Shown: positions 1-8,203 of the stretch, one piece after another
Layout of the letters: each line of letters begins with the position of its first letter
How positions within the stretch are numbered: the first letter of the stretch is position 1
NCBI GenBank assembly: GCA_002405435.1
Contig: DHLU01000172.1
Span: 3,776 to 20,123, forward strand
Source: Flavobacteriales bacterium UBA4660
Lineage (GTDB): Bacteria; Bacteroidota; Bacteroidia; Flavobacteriales_D; Sanyastnellaceae
DNA length: 16,348 nt
Reading direction: 5' to 3'
Made by a program: the position numbers and the translations under genes
Notes under the pieces: model-generated
Databases searched by the model: none
Told to the model about the DNA's origin: nothing
The model's input: the letters and a program-made list of their open reading frames with translations, nothing else

Positions 1-1
1 C

Positions 2-64
2 CTAACCGGTTGTAACCACGCCCTTTCCGGCGCTACGCGTATACCTGGCCTGTCGGCGGAGTAA
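2..64 (+). other. possible 3' end of an upstream gene
   Basis: One + frame is open from base 2 to a TAA at 62-64, giving about 20 codons. The other two + frames are stopped at once (TAA at 3-5 and at 13-15). If the cluster's preceding gene extends into the window it most likely ends at 62-64, or it ends within the first 15 bases. The peptide is too short to recognise and no promoter is evident before the acyltransferase start at 88. Confidence 0.25.
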
Positions 65-87
65 CCTTCCTTGCCGCCCGTTAGCAG

Positions 88-1302
88 ATGGACCTCTCGC
101 GCATTTATTTCCCGGGGCTCAACGGCCTTCGCTTTTTTGCCGCCACGGCTGTCATCTTCACCCATGTGGAGTTGATGAAGAAATACCTGGGGTTTGATCA
201 CCTTTGGATGGACGCCGGGAGCCGCGTCAGCAGTTTCCCGGCCCTGCATGTGCTTCGCGGAGAGATTCACTGGGCTCAGCCCTTGTTTGCCGAAGCGGGT
301 CCGCTCGGGGTAATCTTCTTCTTTGTGCTGAGTGGCTTTCTGATTACCTTTTTGCTGCTGGCCGAACGAAAGCTGCGCGGGTCCATTGCCACGGGTGCCT
401 TTTACCTGCGGCGTATCCTCAGGATCTGGCCATTGTACTTCTTCGTGCTGGTGCTCGGCTTTTTTGTGCTACCCCACATCCCGTGGTTTTTCGCCGGTGA
501 GCAGACTGCCCGTTTTCACGAACATTTTTCCGGCAGCCTCCTGTTTTACCTTCTTTTTCTTCCCAACGTAGCCTATGCCCTCTATATGGCTGTGCCCAAC
601 ATTGGCCAGTCATGGAGCATCGGGGTCGAAGAGCAATTCTACCTGCTCTGGCCGCTGCTGATCAAGTATACACGCCGCACGCTGGCCGCCATCATCGGAT
701 TTGCCGCAGTGCTGGTCGTTCTTAAGGCCATTGCGGTGGCATTCGCTTCCGATTGCCCGGCCTTACTGAAATTTCTGGCCATGTCTAAGCTGGAGTGTAT
801 GGCGCTGGGAGGAGCTGGTGCGTGGGTTTTGTTTCACCGGCGGGAGCGGCTGCTTCGTGTGGTTCACCACCCCATCACCCAGGGGGCTGCCTTCGCCGCC
901 CTTCCGCTGCTGTTGTATTTCACCCCGGCCTTCCTGCAAAACGGGGTTCACCTCTTGTACAGCGGCGTTTTTCTTGTCATCATTCTCAACGTGGCTGCCA
1001 ACCCGGCTTCGCTGCTGAAACTGGAAAACCAAACGCTGAATTTCCTCGGCCGCATTTCCTACGGCATTTACATGTACCACCTGATGGTCGTTGTGTTTGT
1101 GCTGCAACTGGCCCGCCGGTGCTGGCCGGCGACTGACAGGCTCGGACCCCTTCAAAATCTGCTGGTGTACGCGGCCACCCTCTTGTTGACGGTTGTCGTA
1201 TCGTACCTTTCGTACCGGTACCTGGAAAAGTGGTTTATTCGCAGGAAAAAGCGGGTAACCCGTATAATCAGCGGCGACGAAGCCCAGACCCATGGCGCAT
1301 AA
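88..1302 (+). CDS. acyltransferase 3 family membrane protein (polysaccharide O-acyltransferase)
   Basis: A 404-residue integral membrane protein of the acyltransferase-3 (OafA/YrhL) family, which moves acetyl or other acyl groups onto surface sugars at the inner membrane. The N-terminus carries the family's R-x10-H motif (R15 and H26 in GLNGLRFFAA...FTH). It is followed by the conserved FFVLSGFLIT segment and the SWSIGVEEQFYLLWPLL segment around residues 175-190. About ten hydrophobic helices follow, ending in a basic cytoplasmic tail (KWFIRRKKR). The length is normal for the single-domain family, with no SGNH extension. The ATG at 88 sits right before the first conserved motif. The gene overlaps the following polymerase gene by 11 nt, so translation is probably coupled. 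The context says it decorates the polysaccharide made by this cluster; the acyl donor and the acceptor sugar cannot be told. Confidence 0.9.
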   Translation: MDLSRIYFPGLNGLRFFAATAVIFTHVELMKKYLGFDHLWMDAGSRVSSFPALHVLRGEIHWAQPLFAEAGPLGVIFFFVLSGFLITFLLLAERKLRGSIATGAFYLRRILRIWPLYFFVLVLGFFVLPHIPWFFAGEQTARFHEHFSGSLLFYLLFLPNVAYALYMAVPNIGQSWSIGVEEQFYLLWPLLIKYTRRTLAAIIGFAAVLVVLKAIAVAFASDCPALLKFLAMSKLECMALGGAGAWVLFHRRERLLRVVHHPITQGAAFAALPLLLYFTPAFLQNGVHLLYSGVFLVIILNVAANPASLLKLENQTLNFLGRISYGIYMYHLMVVVFVLQLARRCWPATDRLGPLQNLLVYAATLLLTVVVSYLSYRYLEKWFIRRKKRVTRIISGDEAQTHGA

Positions 1303-2584
1303 ACTCCTTGTATTCAGCATCTACCTCACCATCTTCGTGAGTTCGATCGTATTCTTCAAGGAACCCTTTGAGGGCTACCTCAGCTACATTGTCTATCTGG
1401 TGCTGTTTCCGTTTTACGTGTTCCGCTTTGGCGTACCCAAGTGGCCCCTGCTGTTGTTTCTGCCCCTCTTTATTTCTGGCATCGTATACATCGAAGTCGG
1501 GTCAAATACCTACGGGCAGTTTTTTAAGATTTTCATCGGCTTCTTTCTCTCGGTGGTGTTTTACCACTATGTGATTGAGCAGTTTAACATTGACGTCAAA
1601 AAACTCTTCCGGTGGTATATCCGGGGCTCTGTGATTGTGTCATACATCGGCTTGTTTCAGGTAGCCAGTTACCTGGTGGGTTTTAGTCCGGGGTATGACT
1701 TCGGGTGGATATTCAACAAGTGGTCGGTACCGGCGGGCGGTATCGGCATCCGGATGAATTCGGTCTTCAGTGAGCCGGCAAATTTCGCCGCGGTTGTTGC
1801 ACCTGCCTTTTTTGTCGCCATCTACAATATTTCTGTCCGAAAGACCCTCTTTATGTCGCGTTTTGAAAGCATTGCCGTGGGTGTTGCTTACTTGCTTACC
1901 TTCTCCAGTCTCGGTATTACCGGTATCTTTCTGGCTATCGTATTGCTGCTGTTCAACTTCGGTTTTGTACGCTACGCCATTGTGTTCATTCCGCTGTTTG
2001 TCGTCTCGTTTGACTATGCCTACAACAACGTACCTGACTTCAGAGAACGGCTTGACGGGACGATCAACATCTTTGCTACGCAGAACATACGTGACTACGA
2101 CATCCACGGAAGCAGTTTCGTGCTCTACAACAACGCCCACATCGCTTTTGAAAATTTCAAGAGAAATCCGATTTTCGGTACCGGACTGGGGTCACATCCG
2201 GTAGCCTTTGATAAATATAGTTTCACCAACCTGCCTGGTGTACTGCCAATCAAGTTCAATGCGCAGGATGCCAATTCGATGTTTCTGCGGCTGATGTCAG
2301 AGACCGGGCTTTACGGGTTGTTCATCATGATCGGGCTGTTGTTTAAGTGCTGGGTCTTCAGGCAGCGTACCTCAGACACCGAGCTTTGGGTGATCTCAAA
2401 CGCCGTTTCGCTGATCATTATGCTCTACCTGTTCAGACAGGGGCATTACTTCCTCAACGGTTTTCCTTTTTTCCTCTGGTTGTTTTACTACACTTGGCGC
2501 CAAAACATGGCCCTGCGCGCAGCGCCCGAAGAGGCCGGCGACAGCGTGCCGGTTATGTCAAATCCGACTCCTGTTTCGCGGTGA
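1292..2584 (+). CDS. O-antigen ligase/polymerase-like membrane protein (Wzy type)
   Basis: A 430-residue polytopic membrane protein with roughly ten to twelve hydrophobic helices and no soluble enzyme domain, the profile of Wzy polymerases and WaaL ligases. The central motif SVFSEPANFA (about residues 157-166) matches the (F)xEPxxFA motif common in bacterial polysaccharide polymerases. It is followed by a long periplasmic loop (about residues 240-340) containing GTGLGSHP, as in this superfamily. It would join lipid-linked repeat units in the periplasm. The ATG at 1292 lies inside the end of the acyltransferase gene, and the stop TGA overlaps the GTG start of the next gene (GTGA). The gene is visibly more AT-rich than its neighbours, as is often seen for wzy genes. 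Polymerase is more likely than ligase given the glycosyltransferases around it, but sequence alone cannot settle this. Confidence 0.8.
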   Translation: MAHKLLVFSIYLTIFVSSIVFFKEPFEGYLSYIVYLVLFPFYVFRFGVPKWPLLLFLPLFISGIVYIEVGSNTYGQFFKIFIGFFLSVVFYHYVIEQFNIDVKKLFRWYIRGSVIVSYIGLFQVASYLVGFSPGYDFGWIFNKWSVPAGGIGIRMNSVFSEPANFAAVVAPAFFVAIYNISVRKTLFMSRFESIAVGVAYLLTFSSLGITGIFLAIVLLLFNFGFVRYAIVFIPLFVVSFDYAYNNVPDFRERLDGTINIFATQNIRDYDIHGSSFVLYNNAHIAFENFKRNPIFGTGLGSHPVAFDKYSFTNLPGVLPIKFNAQDANSMFLRLMSETGLYGLFIMIGLLFKCWVFRQRTSDTELWVISNAVSLIIMLYLFRQGHYFLNGFPFFLWLFYYTWRQNMALRAAPEEAGDSVPVMSNPTPVSR

Positions 2585-3639
2585 AAAAAGTGCTCTTTCT
2601 GTATACCGAGCTGGCTGATTATTTTCTGGCCTGTGTAGCTGCGCTGGAAAGCCAGGCCGATGTGCAGGTAGTTCACTGGCCGGTGAATCCGGAGGCCCCC
2701 TTTGCCCTGCGTGCGCTGTCTTCAGCCCGTCTGACCGTAAAACCCGACAAGGCGACCCTCAGCCAACTGGTTGCCGCCTTTGCCCCCGACGTAATTTTCA
2801 CTTCGGGTTGGGTGGACCGCGACTATACCGAACTCTGCAAAAGTTACCGCGGCCGCATTCCCGTAGTACTGCTGCTCGACAACCCCTGGGAGGGCACGTT
2901 TCGCCAGCAGATCGCCGCACTGGCTGCACGCCCTTACCTCCACGCGCGGTTCAGCCATGCCTGGGTTCCCGGAGCGCCCCAGGCGCGCTATGCGAAAAAA
3001 CTGGGGTTCGCCCCCGGTACGATTGCGACCGGCTTTTACGTGGCAGACCTGCATCCCTTCATGCAGGCATTTCAGGAGCGCCCTTCCGCGGCGGCCGGGC
3101 CAACGCATCGGCTCTTGTATACCGGCCGCTATGTACACTTCAAGGGTGTGGAAACCCTGTGGTCGGTCTTCGCCGAACTGCAGCCCCGTTATCCGCACTG
3201 GGAACTTTGGTGTGCGGGGACCGGTGCGCTGTGGAACCAACGGCCCCATCATGCCGCCATCCGTCACTTCGGATTTGTGCAGCCCGACCGGCTTCCTGCA
3301 CTTGCCGCACAGTGCCATGCCTTCGTGTTACCCAGCCTGAAAGAACCTTGGGGGGTAGTGGTGCAGGAAATGGCTGCCGCCGGACTTCCCCTTCTCTGCA
3401 GCCGCAGGGTGGGTGCAGCCGCCGCCTTCGTGACGGAAGGTGTCAACGGCTGGTTGTTTGACCCCACTGACCGCGCTTCGCTGCTTGCCGCGCTGACGCA
3501 ACTTTTCGACACACCCGCCGAGACCCGGCAGGCCATGGGTGAAGCCAGCCACAGGCTCGCCGGCAGCATCACCCAGGCGCAGTGGGTGGAGACCGCGCTG
3601 CACATGGCATCGGGTCAACCGCCGATGCAACCGAGATAA
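2581..3639 (+). CDS. glycosyltransferase family 4 (GT-B) protein
   Basis: A 352-residue GT-B glycosyltransferase of family 4, a cytoplasmic or peripheral enzyme moving a sugar from a nucleotide sugar to a lipid-linked acceptor. The N-terminal Rossmann half begins KKVLFLYTELADYF. The C-terminal half has LLYTGRYVHFKGVETL, the typical start of the donor-binding domain, and the E-x7-E motif in EPWGVVVQE that binds the donor nucleotide sugar. It ends with the usual GVNGWLFDPTD element. The start was set at GTG 2581, which overlaps the polymerase stop as GTGA. The same frame is open further upstream to ATG 2347, but that stretch lies wholly inside the polymerase gene and adds a basic segment unlike any GT4 N-terminus. 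The specific sugar is unknown. Confidence 0.88.
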   Translation: MKKVLFLYTELADYFLACVAALESQADVQVVHWPVNPEAPFALRALSSARLTVKPDKATLSQLVAAFAPDVIFTSGWVDRDYTELCKSYRGRIPVVLLLDNPWEGTFRQQIAALAARPYLHARFSHAWVPGAPQARYAKKLGFAPGTIATGFYVADLHPFMQAFQERPSAAAGPTHRLLYTGRYVHFKGVETLWSVFAELQPRYPHWELWCAGTGALWNQRPHHAAIRHFGFVQPDRLPALAAQCHAFVLPSLKEPWGVVVQEMAAAGLPLLCSRRVGAAAAFVTEGVNGWLFDPTDRASLLAALTQLFDTPAETRQAMGEASHRLAGSITQAQWVETALHMASGQPPMQPR

Positions 3640-3645
3640 AATAGG

Positions 3646-3675
3646 CCTTGTTCTCATGCGGCCTGCTTATTCTTG
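3646..3675 (+). promoter_or_regulatory. weak candidate Bacteroidota promoter before the epimerase gene
   Basis: The 59-nt gap between the glycosyltransferase and the epimerase is among the longest in the cluster. It contains TATTCTTG (3668-3675), one mismatch from the Bacteroidota minus-7 box TAnnTTTG. CTTG at 3647-3650 lies 17 nt upstream in place of the minus-33 TTTG. The spacing is a little short and both boxes are imperfect, so this is only a possible internal promoter. Confidence 0.25.
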
Positions 3676-3698
3676 CAACGATAAATACACACCCAGCT

Positions 3699-4628
3699 AT
3701 GTCGCGTATACTCATCACCGGTGGAGCCGGGTTCATTGCCAGTGCACTGGCCACCCGGCTCGCGGCGAACAAGGAAGACCACATCGTCATTGTCGACAAC
3801 CTGGTAACGGGCGAAATGCGCAAGGTGCCCCATGCGGTGCACGGCAACATCACCTTCATCAAGTGCGACGTCAATGACTTCAATGACATTTCCTCCGTTT
3901 TTTTCGCATGGAAGTTTGATTTTGTATTTCACTATGCAGCACTGGTGGGCGTCAAGCGCACCCTCGCGCATCCGGTAAAAGTGCTCAGCGACATTGACGG
4001 TATAAAAAACATCCTGAGCCTTTCCAAAAACACGGGCGTCAAGCGGGTTTTCTTTTCGTCATCTTCAGAGGTCTACGGTGAACCGGTAGAGTTTCCGCAA
4101 AACGAACAAACCACGCCGCTGAACTCCAGACTGCCCTATGCCATCGTCAAAAACCTGGCGGAGGCTTACCTGCGTTCCTACGAGCAAGAGTTTGGGCTCA
4201 GTTTCACCGTGTTCAGATTTTTCAACACCTACGGACCTCTGCAGAGCGAAGACTTTGTCATTTCGCGTTTCCTGCGTGCGGCACTGTCGGGGGCTGACCT
4301 AACCATATACGGGGACGGAAGCCAGACCCGGACCTTTTGCTATATCGACGACAATGTTGAGGCCTGTGTAAAAGCTTTCCAAGAACATCAGTTTGTCAAC
4401 GACGTGGTGAACATTGGCAGCGAGCAGGAAGTACCCATACTCGAACTGGCCCGTCTGGTGATTGCGCAGACAGGTTCTTCCTCGCGCATTGTGCACCTGC
4501 CGCCGCTTCCCGAAGGCGACATGACGCGCCGCAAACCCGACAACAGCAAGATGCGCGCACTTCTCGGGCGCGAATTGCTGCCGCTTGATGCCGGACTAAA
4601 CAAGATTGTCGCGGCCTGGAAACACTGA
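3699..4628 (+). CDS. NAD-dependent epimerase/dehydratase (extended SDR, sugar-nucleotide enzyme)
   Basis: A 309-residue extended short-chain dehydrogenase acting on a nucleotide sugar with bound NAD(P). The N-terminal Rossmann motif is TGGAGFIAS (residues 7-15), the catalytic serine region is SSSSEVYG, and the catalytic Y-x3-K is in LPYAIVK. Downstream, FFNTYGP and IYGDGSQTRTF are the usual substrate-pocket segments of UDP-sugar epimerases, UDP-glucuronate decarboxylases and related dehydratases. The third glycine of GxxGxxG is alanine here (A14). The ATG at 3699 starts exactly at the family N-terminus (MSRILITGG). A TTG at 3648 would add 17 unrelated residues and is rejected. The asparagine synthase-like gene follows after 3 nt. 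The exact reaction (4-epimerisation, 4,6-dehydration or decarboxylation) is not decided by the motifs visible. Confidence 0.85.
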   Translation: MSRILITGGAGFIASALATRLAANKEDHIVIVDNLVTGEMRKVPHAVHGNITFIKCDVNDFNDISSVFFAWKFDFVFHYAALVGVKRTLAHPVKVLSDIDGIKNILSLSKNTGVKRVFFSSSSEVYGEPVEFPQNEQTTPLNSRLPYAIVKNLAEAYLRSYEQEFGLSFTVFRFFNTYGPLQSEDFVISRFLRAALSGADLTIYGDGSQTRTFCYIDDNVEACVKAFQEHQFVNDVVNIGSEQEVPILELARLVIAQTGSSSRIVHLPPLPEGDMTRRKPDNSKMRALLGRELLPLDAGLNKIVAAWKH

Positions 4629-4631
4629 CCG

Positions 4632-6494
4632 ATGTGTGGGATCAATGGAATATGGAATGCCGGTAACCCGCAAGACGAGCTCGGGCGAATCGGACAGATG
4701 AACGCGGCGCTTGCCCACCGGGGGCCTGATGCGTCGGGAGTCTGGCAAGATGCGCGGGTGACACTCGGTCACCGCCGACTGAGCATCATCGACACCTCGC
4801 CTTCCGGCAACCAGCCCATGCACAGTACCGATGGGCGCTTTCACATCGTTTTCAACGGAGAGCTCTACAACTACCGTGAGTTGCGGCAGCAACTGCACAC
4901 GGCAAACTTTGTTTCCCAATCTGACACGGAAGTAGTGATGGCCGCCTGGCAACACTGGGGGCCTGATGCATTGGAGCGCATGCAGGGCATGTTTGCCTTT
5001 GCCCTATGGGACAGCCTCGCTGGTGTGCTCTACTTAGTGCGCGACCGCCTCGGCGTGAAGCCGTTGTATTATACCTTTTCCGGACCAGCGCTGCTTTTTT
5101 CCTCCGAGCTGCGCGGACTGCTCGCCGCGGGCAAGACCGCACGGCGCATCAACAGGACCGCGATGGTCGACTTTCTGAAATTCGCAACAGTGCATGCGCC
5201 GGCGACTATCGTTGAAGACATCCACATGCTTATGCCAGGCCATATGCTCGTGTGCGGGGCGCGAGGAGTCGAACACCGGTGCTACTGGGACCTGTTGCGC
5301 GCCGGCAGGCGCGACGTAGCCGCCATGCCCCCGGGCGAAGTAAAAAGCGGCATACGTGAACTGCTGCAGCAAAGCGTGGAAATGCGCATGCGCGCCGATG
5401 TTCCCTTCGGCGCGTTTCTCAGCGGAGGCATCGATTCAAGCGCCATCACCGGCCTGATGGCCGCCGTGTCTGATCAGCCCGTGCGCACCTTTTCGGTGAC
5501 CTTCAGCGAAAAAGAATTTGATGAGTCTCCGTACGCTGAAATCATTGCCCGCAAGTTCAGGACCTCGCATACGCGCATTCACCTCACTCCGGATGCCTTT
5601 CTTGAGGCCCTGCCGGATGCACTCTCGGCGATGGACCATCCCTCGGGAGACGGGCCCAACACCTATGTAGTCAGCAAAGTCACCCGGGCATCGGGCATCA
5701 AGATGGCCTTGTCGGGTATTGGCGGCGACGAGCTTTTTTGCGGCTACCCGGTATTCAGGCAAATCCGCGAGCTGGAAAACAAACGCTGGCTGCGCATGAT
5801 GCCCTCCGGAGTGCGCGCGCTGGCAGGAGGGGCACTGGCGGCGCTCAAACCCTCGGTCGCCTCTGAAAAGATCCGCACGCTCCTTCGTCAGGGCGACCTC
5901 GATTTTCTGCACACCTATCCGCTAAAGCGGCGGGTGCTCAGCGATGAACAGGTGCGCCGGCTATGGCGTGAGCCCCTGCTGCCGGCCGATGCGGTTCAAC
6001 AGGTCTGTGCCGCGTGTGCAGCAACCTGGCTCCCCCTCATGTCAAAGATTTCCGCGGCGGAAATGACCACCTACCTGCCCAACGTTTTGCTGCGCGATAC
6101 TGACCAGATGAGCATGGCCCATTCTCTGGAAGTACGCGAGCCCTTCCTTGACCACAGGCTTGTTGAATTTGTTCTCGGTGTAGGAGACAACCTCAAATTT
6201 CCCCACACCCCCAAACAACTGCTCACCGAAAGCCTCGGCGACTTGCTGCCGCACGACATCATTCAACGGCCCAAAATGGGATTTACCTTGCCCTGGGCAC
6301 ATTGGATGAAACACGAACTGAAGGCCTGGTGTGAGGGCCGGCTGCTGCTGCTGCAGCGGGTTGAGGATCTGCGCCATGATGAAGTGATGCGCATGTGGAA
6401 TGACTTTCTGCGCGGCGACCGGCGCATGACCTGGTCGCGCATCTGGCCGCTTGTGGTGCTCGGACATTGGATAGACAGGCATGATGTCAACTGA
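4632..6494 (+). CDS. asnB: asparagine synthase (glutamine-hydrolysing) / AsnB-type amidotransferase
   Basis: A 620-residue two-domain class II amidotransferase. The N-terminal glutaminase starts MCGINGIWN, with the nucleophile Cys2 exposed after removal of Met1. It has GHRRLSIID, FNGELYNY and SDTEV, which hold the residues binding glutamine. The synthetase domain has the ATP-binding PP-loop SGGIDSS near residues 264-270, then SGIGGDELFCGY and the C-terminal SLEVREPFLDHRLVEF and RPKMGF segments. All key residues of a working enzyme are present. The classical reaction makes asparagine from aspartate, ATP and glutamine. Inside polysaccharide clusters, AsnB paralogues are often thought to amidate a sugar acid or another carboxylate, and this gene sits 3 nt after a sugar-nucleotide enzyme and overlaps a glycosyltransferase gene by 14 nt. 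Which substrate it uses here is inference. Confidence 0.92.
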   Translation: MCGINGIWNAGNPQDELGRIGQMNAALAHRGPDASGVWQDARVTLGHRRLSIIDTSPSGNQPMHSTDGRFHIVFNGELYNYRELRQQLHTANFVSQSDTEVVMAAWQHWGPDALERMQGMFAFALWDSLAGVLYLVRDRLGVKPLYYTFSGPALLFSSELRGLLAAGKTARRINRTAMVDFLKFATVHAPATIVEDIHMLMPGHMLVCGARGVEHRCYWDLLRAGRRDVAAMPPGEVKSGIRELLQQSVEMRMRADVPFGAFLSGGIDSSAITGLMAAVSDQPVRTFSVTFSEKEFDESPYAEIIARKFRTSHTRIHLTPDAFLEALPDALSAMDHPSGDGPNTYVVSKVTRASGIKMALSGIGGDELFCGYPVFRQIRELENKRWLRMMPSGVRALAGGALAALKPSVASEKIRTLLRQGDLDFLHTYPLKRRVLSDEQVRRLWREPLLPADAVQQVCAACAATWLPLMSKISAAEMTTYLPNVLLRDTDQMSMAHSLEVREPFLDHRLVEFVLGVGDNLKFPHTPKQLLTESLGDLLPHDIIQRPKMGFTLPWAHWMKHELKAWCEGRLLLLQRVEDLRHDEVMRMWNDFLRGDRRMTWSRIWPLVVLGHWIDRHDVN

Positions 6495-7626
6495 ACGAAA
6501 AAAAATACTCGTGCTCACCGATTGGTTTGCCCCGGGCTTCAAAGCCGGCGGGCCGATACGTTCGCTCGTCAACCTGACCGATGCCCTTCCGGAGATGGAC
6601 TTCTATGTGGTCACCTCCGACCGCGACCACCGGTCAACGCGACCCTATGACGGCATTACCCCCTGCTCGTGGGTCAGGCACAGGCCGCATGTGCAGGTGT
6701 ATTATGCACGCGGGGGACGTCTTACGTCCGCCACGTGGCGAAGCCTCTTTGCAGCCCATGCGTACGACTACTTCTATTTCAACTCACTTTTTTCTCCGCG
6801 TTTCACCCTGCAGCCGCTCATCATACTTCGGCGCCTGGGGCTTGCGCACAAAGCGGTAATTGCGCCACGGGGTATGCTACAACCCGGTGCGTTGAGCGTA
6901 AAACCCCTGCGGAAGAAAATTTTTCTTACGCTGTCAAAACACCTTGGCTTTTTCCGCAGCCTGCGTTGGCATGCCACATCCGCCGATGAGGTGGCGTCCG
7001 TCTTGCGATACCTTCCCGAGGCAGGGGTGGTGCTGGCACCCAACCTGACCGCCGCAGCGGGCAGCGCCGTATCACATCCTCCCAAGTTGCCCGGAGTGCT
7101 GCACCTGGTGACCATCGCGCGGTACAGTCCCGAAAAAGGCATTACCGAATCGATTGCTTACCTGAAAACACTGGATGGTGCCGGTGAGGTGCGGCTTGAC
7201 ATCTATGGAACCCGTCAGGGAGATGACTATTACAACGCCTGTTTGTCTCTGGCACAAAGCCTGCGAACGGTCTCCGTTAAGCTCCATGGGGAAGTGGCCC
7301 CCGAACAAATTCCCGCGCTGCTGTCGCACGCGCATTTTTACTACAGTGCCACAAGGGGAGAAAATTACGGACACGCCATTGCCGAAGCGCTGGTGGCGGG
7401 CGTACCTGTAGTGGTCAGCAACCTCACCCCATGGAAAGACCTGCCGGCCCGGTATGCCGGATTCGATTGTCAGGCCTCGCCCGAGGGCTTTGCTCCGGTG
7501 CTGCAGCAGTGCCTCGACATGGACCAGGACACCTATACGCAATGGACCGCGGGAGCGCGGGCTATGGGCGAAGGGATTGCGCGCTCCTCGCAGGATACAG
7601 AGGCCTACCGCCTGCTGTTCACCTGA
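6481..7626 (+). CDS. glycosyltransferase family 4 (GT-B) protein
   Basis: A 381-residue GT4-type glycosyltransferase. The N-terminus KILVLTDWFAPGFKAGGP has the glycine-rich acceptor loop (GGPIRSLVNLT) seen in many Bacteroidota GT4 enzymes. The C-terminal half opens with VTIARYSPEKGI, and the E-x7-E donor motif is ENYGHAIAE. The sequence then continues into VAGVPVVVSN, so the fold is complete. It overlaps the end of the AsnB-type gene by 14 nt. Two ATG codons in a row (6481 and 6484) could both serve as start, differing by a single methionine. It is likely a cytoplasmic enzyme adding one sugar of the repeat unit; donor and linkage are unknown. Confidence 0.88.
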   Translation: MMSTERKKILVLTDWFAPGFKAGGPIRSLVNLTDALPEMDFYVVTSDRDHRSTRPYDGITPCSWVRHRPHVQVYYARGGRLTSATWRSLFAAHAYDYFYFNSLFSPRFTLQPLIILRRLGLAHKAVIAPRGMLQPGALSVKPLRKKIFLTLSKHLGFFRSLRWHATSADEVASVLRYLPEAGVVLAPNLTAAAGSAVSHPPKLPGVLHLVTIARYSPEKGITESIAYLKTLDGAGEVRLDIYGTRQGDDYYNACLSLAQSLRTVSVKLHGEVAPEQIPALLSHAHFYYSATRGENYGHAIAEALVAGVPVVVSNLTPWKDLPARYAGFDCQASPEGFAPVLQQCLDMDQDTYTQWTAGARAMGEGIARSSQDTEAYRLLFT

Positions 7627-7654
7627 TCGGCCATTGCGCTTACTTTGCACCACC

Positions 7655-8203
7655 GTGACCAGCACAGACCTATCCACCTTCCGCAATACAGGCTACAGGC
7701 CGGGGCCTCCCCTGCGGCGCCTCTGCTGGTTTGTGGTAAACCTCATGTTTTTCCGGTCGGGTTTCGTGTTTATGGGAATCAAACGCCTGTTGTTGCGCGC
7801 CTTCGGGGCCCGCGTGGGTAACGGCGTGGTCGTCAAACCGCATGTGTCCATCAAGTATCCATGGAAGCTCGTGCTGGGGCACCATTGCTGGATTGGCGAA
7901 GGTGTGTGGATAGACAACCTGGGCATGGTCACCGTCGGAGACCACTGCTGCCTTTCACAAGGGGCGATGTTGCTCTGCGGCAACCACGACTACGCAAAAC
8001 CCAGTTTCGACCTTATGGTGGGAGACATTACACTGGAGCAAGGCGTCTGGATCGGCGCGCGGGCGGTTGTGTGTCCGGGCGTCACCTGCGGCGAACACAG
8101 CGTGCTAACCGTAGGCTCCGTTGCCACCCATGACCTGGAAGCGCGGGGTATTTACCAGGGCAATCCTGCCCGCCGCATCCGCGAAAGAAACATCCGCACA
8201 TGA
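7655..8203 (+). CDS. WcaF-like hexapeptide-repeat acetyltransferase (polysaccharide O-acetyltransferase)
   Basis: A 182-residue acetyltransferase of the left-handed beta-helix family, close in layout to WcaF of colanic acid synthesis. The N-terminus (TDLSTFRNTGYRPG, then a hydrophobic WFVVNLMFF and LLLRAFGARVG) is the WcaF-type lead-in. Hexapeptide turns follow (VGNGVVVKP, IGEGVWI, VGDHC). The catalytic histidine is expected at H111 in CGNHDY, and the C-terminus has the usual GNPARRI. The frame is open upstream to an ATG at 7454, but that part lies inside the preceding gene and is arginine-rich nonsense. GTG 7655 gives exactly the family N-terminus. It overlaps the next glycosyltransferase by 4 nt (ATGA). 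It would use acetyl-CoA in the cytoplasm to acetylate a sugar or lipid-linked intermediate, complementing the membrane acyltransferase at the cluster's left end. Confidence 0.85.
   Translation: MTSTDLSTFRNTGYRPGPPLRRLCWFVVNLMFFRSGFVFMGIKRLLLRAFGARVGNGVVVKPHVSIKYPWKLVLGHHCWIGEGVWIDNLGMVTVGDHCCLSQGAMLLCGNHDYAKPSFDLMVGDITLEQGVWIGARAVVCPGVTCGEHSVLTVGSVATHDLEARGIYQGNPARRIRERNIRT

Noticed and set aside
763..1320. 185-codon open frame on the - strand inside the acyltransferase gene, and similar long antisense frames at 1640-2140, 2722-3318, 5436-5912, 6042-6572 and 7072-7686
   Set aside because: Each lies fully opposite a well-supported gene. Their peptides are rich in Arg, Gln, His and Gly without recognisable domains, as expected from the GC-rich codon use of the true gene.
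2347..2580. Upstream extension of the first GT4 glycosyltransferase to ATG 2347
   Set aside because: It lies wholly within the polymerase gene and would put 78 unrelated residues before the family N-terminus; GTG 2581 fits the GTGA overlap.
7454..7654. Upstream extension of the WcaF-like gene to ATG 7454
   Set aside because: It overlaps the coding part of the preceding glycosyltransferase and gives an Arg/Pro/Cys-rich stretch unlike the family; GTG 7655 matches the usual length of about 182 residues.
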